A stretch of 8,217 nucleotides of DNA. It comes from an uncultured Massilia sp. GTDB taxonomy: Bacteria; Pseudomonadota; Gammaproteobacteria; Burkholderiales; Burkholderiaceae. The stretch is from assembly GCA_946886065.1 (NCBI GenBank), contig CAMPHU010000202.1, positions 1 to 8,217 on the forward strand, read 5' to 3'. Positions 1-5,398 of the stretch are shown one piece after another. The translations under genes were made by a program, and so were the position numbers. The stretch's first letter is position 1, and every line of letters begins with the position of its first letter. The notes beneath the pieces were generated by a model, which did no database searches, was not told the DNA's origin, and saw only the letters and a program-made list of their open reading frames with translations.

Positions 1-2111
1 GCGCTCGCGTTGAACGGGAACGCGGTCTGCGCGCCGCCGCTCGAGGTGATCGCCGCGCCGCTCGAGACGCGCTGGCGGAAGCCGGCCGGGGTGCCGATCA
101 CGCCGCCGAAGCCGCTGCTGCAGCGTGCCAGCACGGCCGGGGTACGGGCCGCTTCGCCATACACGGTATCGCACGGGTCCAGGTAGCTGTCGAAGGACTG
201 CTGGCCGCCGCCGAAGGTGTCGCCCACCGTCGGTGCGCGGAAGCCTTCAGCCCAGGTGCCGCGGACCAGCATGTCCTTGGTCGGCTTGTACATGAAGCTG
301 GCCTTGCTGTTGTTGGTCGAACCGAAGTTGCTGTAGTCCGAATAGCGGGTGGCCAGGTTGAAGCTCAGCGACTCGACGAAAGGCTTGTTCTTCAGGACCG
401 GGATCTGCAGTTCGGCATAGGCCTCGCGCACCTGGTAGCGGCCGAAGGTCGGGTTGCCGGCCAGGTCGGTCGAGAAGCCCGAGCGCTGGAACTGGCCCGG
501 CAGGTCCTCGCCTTCCACGGTGCGGTGCTCGACGCCGGCTGCGAAGCCGAGCGCGCCCGCCGGCAGCTGGAACAGCTCGCCGCTGATGTCGGCGGTGCCG
601 CTGTCGATCTTGCTGCCGTAGTTGTAGCCGCCGACGGACATGATGTAGTCCAGCGCCTGCTTGGTCGAGGCGGTCGGGCCGCCCAGGATGTCGAACGGGG
701 TGCAGTCGGCCAGGGCGATCGGGGACGCCGCGGTGCCGCACTGGACCACGCCGGAGGCGTTGCGGAAGGACGGGCCCAGGGCCTTCTTCAGGTTCAGCAG
801 GTTGACGTTGCCGGTGGCCATGGTGTCGCCCTGCACCTTGCTGTGGTTCCAGCCGATGCTCCAGGTCCACGGCAGGTTGCGCAGCTCGAAGCCGCCTTCG
901 AGGCTGGCGTCGAGGTGCAGGGTGCGGTTGGTGTTCTCGGTCACGCGCGGCACTTCGATGGTGCGGCGGTAGAAGAACAGGTCGCGGCCGAGGCCGGCGC
1001 CGGCCACCTGGTTGCCATACGGATTGTAGTAGCTGTCCTTGTCGATGTAGACCGGGTACTTGCTCTGGGCGGTGGACGACAGCGGATAGCCGGCGGTGGT
1101 CGACACGCCCTTGCGCTGCGAGTACATCGCGGTGGTGACGATGCGCATGTCGTACGGCAGCGACACTTCACCCTTGGTGAAGATGGTGTCGAGCTTGGAC
1201 GGCATCGAGAACACCATCTGGCTGGTGGTGTTGAAGTTGTCGGCTGGAACCGGGGTCAGGCCGATGACGTCATGGTAGTTGGCCGGGTTGCGCGAATCCT
1301 GGCCGACGCCCGGATTGAGCTGGTCGCCGGTATGGTTCAGGATCTTGTCGATGCCGGTCGGGCCGCCGGAGGCGCTGACATAGCGGATACGGCCCCATGG
1401 GCCGCCGATCAGGTTCTCGAGCGGGAAGTTGGGGCCGCGCGAATAGCGGGTGCTTTCGCGGTCCTTGGCCCAGACTGCGCCGGCTTCGGTGTGGGTCAGG
1501 CCAAACATCAGCGAGGCCTTGTCGTTGCCCGCGCCGTAGCTCAGCGAGAAGTCCTTGTTCTTGCCGTCGCCTTTTTCGTTCTGGCCGGTGTACAGGCTCA
1601 GCTGGCCGCCTTCCATCGACTTCTTGAGGACGAAGTTGATGACGCCGGCGATCGCATCGGAACCATAGATCGACGAGGCGCCGTCCTTCAGCACGTCCAC
1701 GCGCTCGATCATCGACGACGGGATGGTCGACATGTCGGTGAAGCCGGCCACGCTCTGGGTCCAGCGCTTGCCGTTGACCAGCACCAGCACGCGCTGGCCG
1801 CCCAGGTTGCGCAGGTTGGCGTACTGGCCGCCGTTCTCGCGGTTCGAGGTCAGGGCGCCGCCCTTGCTGAACGAGGGCGAGCCGGCCGAGGACAGGTTGT
1901 TGATGATGTCGCCGACGGTCACGAGGCCGGACTTCTGGATCTGCTCCTGGGTCATCACCTGAATCGGTTGTGCCGTTTCGAGGTCGACCTGGCGGATGCG
2001 CGAACCGGTCACTTCGACGCGCGCCAGACTCGGGGCTGCATCTTGCGCAAGTGCGGTCATCGAATGCAGTGCGACGGCTACCGCCACTGCGATCTTGGTA
2101 CGTTGTTGCAT
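1..2111 (-). CDS. TonB-dependent outer-membrane receptor, C-terminus cut by window edge
   Basis: This gene encodes a ligand-gated outer-membrane barrel that imports a scarce substrate using energy from TonB-ExbB-ExbD. 703 codons are visible. The start at 2111 is supported by a good GGAGAG site and by an immediate signal peptide (MQQRTK, then an Ala/Val core, cleavage near ALA|QD at residue 22). A TonB-box-like segment with VEVTGSRI follows (about 32-39). The plug domain spans about 45-165, with LRNLGGQRVLVLVNGKR (100-116) and the family hallmark IERVDVLKDGASSIYGSDAI (135-154). Barrel strands follow, including the late-barrel GFRAPTV signature (623-629). Four cysteines (458, 470, 647, 664) lie in two pairs in probable extracellular loops. 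Relatives are typically 900-1000 residues, so perhaps 200-300 residues are missing to the left; this is edge truncation, not damage. The ligand cannot be deduced: no neighbouring transport, siderophore or glycosidase gene is visible. No N-terminal FecA-type signalling domain is present. Confidence 0.93.
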   Translation of the reverse strand, partial: MQQRTKIAVAVAVALHSMTALAQDAAPSLARVEVTGSRIRQVDLETAQPIQVMTQEQIQKSGLVTVGDIINNLSSAGSPSFSKGGALTSNRENGGQYANLRNLGGQRVLVLVNGKRWTQSVAGFTDMSTIPSSMIERVDVLKDGASSIYGSDAIAGVINFVLKKSMEGGQLSLYTGQNEKGDGKNKDFSLSYGAGNDKASLMFGLTHTEAGAVWAKDRESTRYSRGPNFPLENLIGGPWGRIRYVSASGGPTGIDKILNHTGDQLNPGVGQDSRNPANYHDVIGLTPVPADNFNTTSQMVFSMPSKLDTIFTKGEVSLPYDMRIVTTAMYSQRKGVSTTAGYPLSSTAQSKYPVYIDKDSYYNPYGNQVAGAGLGRDLFFYRRTIEVPRVTENTNRTLHLDASLEGGFELRNLPWTWSIGWNHSKVQGDTMATGNVNLLNLKKALGPSFRNASGVVQCGTAASPIALADCTPFDILGGPTASTKQALDYIMSVGGYNYGSKIDSGTADISGELFQLPAGALGFAAGVEHRTVEGEDLPGQFQRSGFSTDLAGNPTFGRYQVREAYAELQIPVLKNKPFVESLSFNLATRYSDYSNFGSTNNSKASFMYKPTKDMLVRGTWAEGFRAPTVGDTFGGGQQSFDSYLDPCDTVYGEAARTPAVLARCSSGFGGVIGTPAGFRQRVSSGAAITSSGGAQTAFPFNAS

Positions 2112-2114
2112 GTG

Positions 2115-2120
2115 CTCTCC
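2115..2120 (-). promoter_or_regulatory. Ribosome binding site of the TonB-dependent receptor gene
   Basis: On the minus strand GGAGAG is followed by CAC and then the ATG at 2111. It is the strongest Shine-Dalgarno match in the window. It decides this start over the nearby ATG at 2122, which is in another frame. Confidence 0.75.
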
Positions 2121-2154
2121 ATGCGCCTTCCGTTCAGGAAGACGATTCTCTTGT

Positions 2155-2171
2155 GTTATAAAAATTGTAAC
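2155..2171. repeat. 17-bp imperfect inverted repeat, operator-like
   Basis: The plus strand reads GTTATAA-AAA-TTGTAAC: two 7-base arms with one mismatch around a 3-base spacer. It lies 44 bases upstream of the receptor start, within the leader if the TTGACA promoter is used, and it overlaps the alternative TATAAC -10. Its size fits a homodimeric helix-turn-helix regulator site, but no regulator gene is visible in the window and no known consensus was matched. Confidence 0.35.
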
Positions 2172-2212
2172 GAGTGCGCACGGGCTCGACGCGGGTAGCA
2201 GTGTTGCCGCTG

Positions 2213-2228
2213 TGCATACACATATGCA
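2213..2228. repeat. Perfect 6-4-6 inverted repeat at the predicted receptor transcription start
   Basis: TGCATA-CACA-TATGCA is a perfect dyad with 6-base arms. It is centred near 2220.5, which coincides with the start expected from the TTGACA/TGTGAT promoter and touches its -10 box. Outside the arms TGTG (2211-2214) and CACA (2230-2233) give further rough symmetry. The position would suit a repressor; this is inference only. Confidence 0.35.
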
Positions 2229-2257
2229 TCACATCATTTTGTAATCAAATGTGTCAA
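2228..2257 (-). promoter_or_regulatory. Candidate sigma-70 promoter of the receptor gene
   Basis: On the minus strand a perfect TTGACA (-35, 2252-2257) is followed after 18 bases by TGTGAT (-10, 2228-2233; 4 of 6 matches to TATAAT). The start would lie near 2221, giving a leader of about 110 bases. An alternative -10, TATAAC at 2155-2160, lies closer to the gene but has no recognisable -35 at the right distance. The assignment is inference from consensus matching only. Confidence 0.4.
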
Positions 2258-2267
2258 TATGCGGTCA

Positions 2268-2281
2268 GGATATTTCTATCC
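2268..2281. repeat. Perfect 5-4-5 inverted repeat upstream of the receptor -35
   Basis: GGATA-TTTC-TATCC is a perfect dyad ending 10 bases upstream of the TTGACA box. It is centred near -54 of the predicted start, a usual place for an activator. Short dyads arise by chance in AT-rich DNA, so confidence in function is low. Confidence 0.3.
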
Positions 2282-2382
2282 AAAAAACAACACTTAACAA
2301 AAAGAAATTACCGCGTGACAATCCGGCAATGAAATGCGGGGATTTTGCAGTGGAGGCAAAGAAAAGAAGGGGATGTAATGAA

Positions 2383-2411
2383 ACAGCGCACTAAAATGCT
2401 GAGTGCGCTGT
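2383..2411 (-). terminator. Probable glnE transcription terminator hairpin
   Basis: ACAGCGCACT (2383-2392) and AGTGCGCTGT (2402-2411) are perfect 10-base complements around a 9-base loop, starting 54 bases past the glnE stop codon. In the glnE direction the stem is followed by TTCATTACAT, which is only moderately U-rich, so termination may be partial. On the plus strand a run of six T (2421-2426) follows after a 9-base gap, but no plus-strand gene leads into it. The symmetry itself is certain; the terminator role is inferred from position. Confidence 0.6.
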
Positions 2412-2465
2412 ATTGACGTCTTTTTTATCGATCTGCTGCCTATCGTCGGCTTACTTGTCGATAAT

Positions 2466-5207
2466 TTATTTGATGTTGTCTCCGAAGCATGCCTGCCACA
2501 AGCGCAGCACGCTGTCCGGATGGGCGCCGACCAGGGCGTGGTCGACCCTGGCCTTGTCCTGCCCCTGCAGGCGCACCTGGTGCTGGAGGCGGCGCATGGC
2601 GCGGTAGGCGTCGGCCACCTGGGCGCCCAGCCCGGCATCGATCAGGCCCAGTTCGCCGCACACGCGCAGCAGGGCGATGTTGCCGGCATTTGCCGTCAGT
2701 TGCGGCCAGGCGCAGGCGTGGCGCAGCACCAGGTACTGGACGATGAACTCGATGTCGATCATCCCGCCGGGATCGTGCTTGAGGTCGAACAGCTCGCTGC
2801 GGTTGACGTTGGCGTCGCGCATGCGGCGGCGCATGTCCATCACTTCACGCTTCAGCTCGGCCTCGCGGCCGCTCCTGTCCTTGCGCAGCACCTGCTCGCG
2901 GATGGCCTCGAAACGGGCGCCGATGGCGGCGTCGCCGGCGCAGAAGCGGGCGCGCGTCAAGGCCTGGTGCTCCCACAGCCAGGCCGAGCTGTCCTGGTAG
3001 CGCTCGAAGGCGGCCAGCGAGGACACCAGCATGCCGCTGGCGCCGTCCGGACGCAGCGCGATGTCGACGTCGAACAGGATGCCGGCCGCGGTGTGGGCCG
3101 TCATCCAGGTGATGAAGCGCTGCGCCAGCTTGGCGTAGTTCGAGGGCGCCATGTCGTCGTCGTCGTCGAACAGGAAGATCACGTCGAGGTCGGAGACATA
3201 GCCCAGCTCCTTGCCGCCCAGCTTGCCGTAGGCGATGACGGCGAAGCGCGGCTCCTCGCGGTGGCGGGTGGCCACCGTGCGCCAGGCGTGCTTGACGCCG
3301 GCGCCGACGATGGTGTCGGCCAGGGCCGAGAGGTGGTCCGCCAGGCGCTCGACCGACAGCTCGCCGGCCAGGTCCAGGGCCAGCAGGCGGAACAGCTGGG
3401 CGTGGTGGCTTTCGCGCAGGATGTCGAGCTGGCGCTCGGTGTCGCCCTGCGCCTCGTTCAGCTGCTGGTCGAGGGTCGCGGCCAGCTGGGACAGGTCGTC
3501 CGCCCCGTTGTTGCGGTCGTCGAGCAGCTCGTCGAGCAGGATCGGATGCTGGGTCAGGAAGGTGGCGGCCCAGCCGCTGGCGTTGATCATGCGGATCACG
3601 CGCTCGAGCGTGTGCGGGTATTCGGTCAGCAGCGACAGGTAGGCCGAACGGCGCGCGATGGCCTCGAAGAAGTCGAGCAGGCGGCCCAGGGTGGCGGTGT
3701 GGCTGCCGATGCCGGCTTCGCGCACCACGGTGGCGATCTGGGGCAGGGCGGCGTCGAGCAGGGTCAGCAGGCGCAGGCGGCTGGCGTCCGGCAGGCTGGC
3801 CAGGCGCGGGCCCTGCAGGGTGGCGACCACGCGCCCGGCCCCGCCTTCGGGGTCGTCGAAGCCCAGCTGGGCCAGGCGCGCGCCCAGTGCCTCGCGGTTT
3901 TCCGGGTCGTCCGCCAGGGCCGGGGCATCGGGATCGGCGCCTTCGCCCTTTTCACCCTTTTCGCTCTTGTCCGCGAAGATCGCGTCGAACTGGGCGGCCA
4001 CGAAGGCGCGCTGCTCTTCCATGCGCGCCAGCAGCGTGGCCTCGTCCGGCAGGCCCATCATGCGCGCCACCAGCAGGCGGTCGGATTGGCTCGCGGGCAG
4101 GGTGTGGGTCTGGGCGTCCTCCAGGTATTGCAGGCGGTGCTCCAGGTTGCGCAGGAAGGTATAGGCCTGCAGCAGCTGCGCCACCGTGTCCGGCGGCAGC
4201 AGCTCGCGCTCGGCCAGCAGGCGCAAGGTCGTCCGGGTGGAGCGCTCGCGCAGCGCCGGGTCGCGCCCGCCGCGGATCAGCTGGAACACCTGGGCCAGGA
4301 ATTCGATCTCGCGGATGCCGCCGCGGCCCAGCTTGACGTTGTGGCTGCGCTCGGGATGCAGGCGCTCCTGGCGCTTGACCTCGGCGCGGATCTGGGCATG
4401 CATGTTGCGGATCGCATCGATCACGCCGAAGTCGAGGTAGCGGCGGAACACGAAGGGCCGCACGATCGCGTCCAGCGCCGCGATGTCGTCAAGCTCGCCG
4501 GTCACGGCGCGCGCCTTGACCCAGGCGTAGCGTTCCCATTCGCGGCCCTGGACGATCAGGTATTCCTCGACCATGGCCAGGCTGGCCGCCAGCGGGCCGG
4601 ACTTGCCGTTCGGGCGCAAGGCCATGTCGACGCGGAAGGTGAAGCCGTCCTCGATCACCTCGGACAGGGCGGCGATCAGGCGCTTGCCCAGGCGGATGAA
4701 GAATTCGTGGTTGGACAGCTGGCGCTGGCCGGGGCCGGCCGCGGTCTCGCCGTCCTCCGGATAGACGAAGATCAGGTCGATGTCCGAGGAAACATTGAGC
4801 TCGCCGCCACCCTGCTTGCCCATGGCCAGCACCATCATGCTTTGGGGACGGCCGGATTCCTCGCCCATCGGAACGCCGTGGGCGGCCTCCAGCTCGGCGC
4901 GCAGGAGCGCCGCATGGGTCTGGATGGCGAAGTCGGCGAAGGCGGTCATGGCCGTCACCACCTCGTCCAGGTCGGCGCGCCCGTCCAGGTCGCGCTCGAT
5001 GATGGCCGACACGAGCAGGTTGCGCACCCGGCGCATGGCGCGCTCCGGCGGCAGGCCGGCGGCCAGCTCATGGTCCAACAGCGCGCGGAAGTCGGCCTGG
5101 GCCAGCGATAATGGGGTCAGCCCGGCCAGTTGGGCGGCCCGGGTGGGCGCGGCATCGAGCCAGCGTTGGTAAAAGCGCGACGCGCACGCCGGGGAAGCAG
5201 GGTTCAT
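2466..5207 (-). CDS. glnE: Bifunctional glutamine synthetase adenylyltransferase / adenylyl-removing enzyme
   Basis: This cytoplasmic enzyme inactivates glutamine synthetase (GlnA) by AMP transfer to a tyrosine and reverses it by phosphorolysis, under control of PII proteins and glutamine. The complete protein is 913 residues (E. coli about 946). The N-terminal adenylyl-removase half has GKQGGGELNVSSDIDLIF (130-147; Asp142, Asp144) and the third Asp in VDMALRP (Asp194), then KLGRGGIREIEF (292-303). A charged low-complexity linker lies at about 412-440. The C-terminal adenylyltransferase half has GKLGGKELGYVSDLDVIF (661-678; Asp673, Asp675), Asp715 in VDIALRP and DPGGMIDIEFIVQYLVLRH (812-830). 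All expected catalytic acids are present. The RLRP motif I recall from E. coli reads ALRP in both halves. The ATG at 5207 has a weak GGA site 6 bases upstream. The gene is divergent from yhdP. I am very sure of the family. Confidence 0.98.
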   Translation of the reverse strand: MNPASPACASRFYQRWLDAAPTRAAQLAGLTPLSLAQADFRALLDHELAAGLPPERAMRRVRNLLVSAIIERDLDGRADLDEVVTAMTAFADFAIQTHAALLRAELEAAHGVPMGEESGRPQSMMVLAMGKQGGGELNVSSDIDLIFVYPEDGETAAGPGQRQLSNHEFFIRLGKRLIAALSEVIEDGFTFRVDMALRPNGKSGPLAASLAMVEEYLIVQGREWERYAWVKARAVTGELDDIAALDAIVRPFVFRRYLDFGVIDAIRNMHAQIRAEVKRQERLHPERSHNVKLGRGGIREIEFLAQVFQLIRGGRDPALRERSTRTTLRLLAERELLPPDTVAQLLQAYTFLRNLEHRLQYLEDAQTHTLPASQSDRLLVARMMGLPDEATLLARMEEQRAFVAAQFDAIFADKSEKGEKGEGADPDAPALADDPENREALGARLAQLGFDDPEGGAGRVVATLQGPRLASLPDASRLRLLTLLDAALPQIATVVREAGIGSHTATLGRLLDFFEAIARRSAYLSLLTEYPHTLERVIRMINASGWAATFLTQHPILLDELLDDRNNGADDLSQLAATLDQQLNEAQGDTERQLDILRESHHAQLFRLLALDLAGELSVERLADHLSALADTIVGAGVKHAWRTVATRHREEPRFAVIAYGKLGGKELGYVSDLDVIFLFDDDDDMAPSNYAKLAQRFITWMTAHTAAGILFDVDIALRPDGASGMLVSSLAAFERYQDSSAWLWEHQALTRARFCAGDAAIGARFEAIREQVLRKDRSGREAELKREVMDMRRRMRDANVNRSELFDLKHDPGGMIDIEFIVQYLVLRHACAWPQLTANAGNIALLRVCGELGLIDAGLGAQVADAYRAMRRLQHQVRLQGQDKARVDHALVGAHPDSVLRLWQACFGDNIK
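3153..3167. repeat. Trinucleotide repeat (GTC)5 inside glnE
   Basis: Five GTC units on the plus strand read as five GAC (Asp) codons, residues 681-685 of GlnE, just after the catalytic SDLDVIF segment of the adenylyltransferase domain. Identical codons in tandem could change length by slippage without shifting the frame. Confidence 0.85.
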
Positions 5208-5230
5208 CTTTAATCCGTGAAAGTGTTGCG

Positions 5231-5258
5231 TTCCGGCAGGCGTGCTATGCGGTAGAAT
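5231..5258 (+). promoter_or_regulatory. Candidate yhdP promoter
   Basis: TAGAAT at 5253-5258 matches TATAAT at 5 of 6 bases. The best -35 at usable distance is TTCCGG (5231-5236, spacer 16), which is weak; TTGCGT (5226-5231) is better but 21 bases away. The start would be near 5265, leaving a leader of about 134 bases before the yhdP ATG. This is a consensus match only. Confidence 0.35.
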
Positions 5259-5265
5259 TGCCCGC

Positions 5266-5287
5266 CATGCTGCCCAGGGTCAGCATG
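5266..5287. repeat. Inverted repeat in the glnE-yhdP divergent region
   Basis: CATGCTG (5266-5272) and CAGCATG (5281-5287) are perfect 7-base complements. Inside them CCC (5273-5275) faces GGG (5277-5279), with one unpaired T at 5280, so symmetry continues almost to the centre. The central gap is too short for a full RNA hairpin, which favours a DNA-level dyad such as an operator, or a shorter stem with an 8-base loop. It lies just downstream of the candidate yhdP -10 and next to the candidate glnE -10. Confidence 0.45.
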
Positions 5288-5317
5288 ATGGTAAGGTAGA
5301 CGCCGCGACTGTTGCAA
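5288..5317 (-). promoter_or_regulatory. Candidate glnE promoter
   Basis: On the minus strand TTGCAA (5312-5317) precedes TACCAT (5288-5293) with an 18-base spacer; each matches consensus at 4 of 6 positions. The start would be near 5281, about 74 bases before the glnE ATG. No GC/TGC-type sigma-54 promoter was noticed in the region. Evidence is weak. Confidence 0.25.
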
Positions 5318-5344
5318 GCGATGTTGTTGGTAAAGAATTAATCC

Positions 5345-5369
5345 GGGAGGGCCGCCGCGTCGGACTCCC
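5345..5369 (+). other. Small potential stem-loop in the yhdP leader
   Basis: GGGAG (5345-5349) and CTCCC (5365-5369) could pair around a 15-base GC-rich loop. It lies 30 bases before the yhdP ATG, too far for GGGAG to act as its ribosome site. A 5-bp stem is marginal and may be chance. Confidence 0.2.
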
Positions 5370-5398
5370 TAACGGCGAGCCTTGAGTTGAGCATTTTG

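Larger units (their letters stand above)
2112..2465. other. AT-rich intergenic region between glnE and the receptor gene
   Basis: These 354 bases contain no credible gene. By hand count about 26 of the 90 bases at 2221-2310 are G or C (near 29%), against a strongly GC-rich background. The region holds the receptor's RBS, a TTGACA-type candidate promoter, three short inverted repeats (2155-2171, 2213-2228, 2268-2281), two A-tracts (around 2282-2287 and 2299-2303) and the probable glnE terminator hairpin (2383-2411). Open frames crossing it are short and run in from the flanking genes as shadows. An unannotated small RNA cannot be excluded, but nothing specific supports one. Confidence 0.8.

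Noticed and set aside
1..2111. The receptor gene as a pseudogene because it has no stop codon
   Set aside because: The frame is open to the window edge with intact signal peptide, plug and barrel motifs; it is cut only by the window.
525..2198. A 557-codon plus-strand open frame antisense to the receptor gene
   Set aside because: It is a complementary-register shadow of the receptor gene, with no domains and composition bias as above.
2221..2281. Possible Fur (iron) or CRP site upstream of the receptor
   Set aside because: No stretch resembles the 19-base Fur box well, and the TGTGA...TCACA pattern is incomplete, so the receptor cannot be called iron- or cAMP-regulated from sequence.
2294..2638. 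A 114-codon minus-strand frame covering the end of glnE and part of the gap
   Set aside because: It starts inside glnE in another frame, lacks a plausible start site, and its gap portion is simply AT-rich translation with no recognised family.
2403..5111. A 902-codon open frame on the plus strand, antisense to glnE
   Set aside because: It is in the exact complementary codon register to glnE. In GC-rich genes TTA, CTA and TCA codons are rare, so this register lacks stops. The protein is low-complexity (Gln/Ala/Val/Gly-rich) with no recognisable domain.
5267..5299. A 10-codon reading frame (ATG to TAG) in the yhdP leader, possible upstream peptide
   Set aside because: There is no ribosome binding site before it, and its ATG codons are part of the dyad. 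It would matter only if transcription starts right at it; conservation data would be needed.
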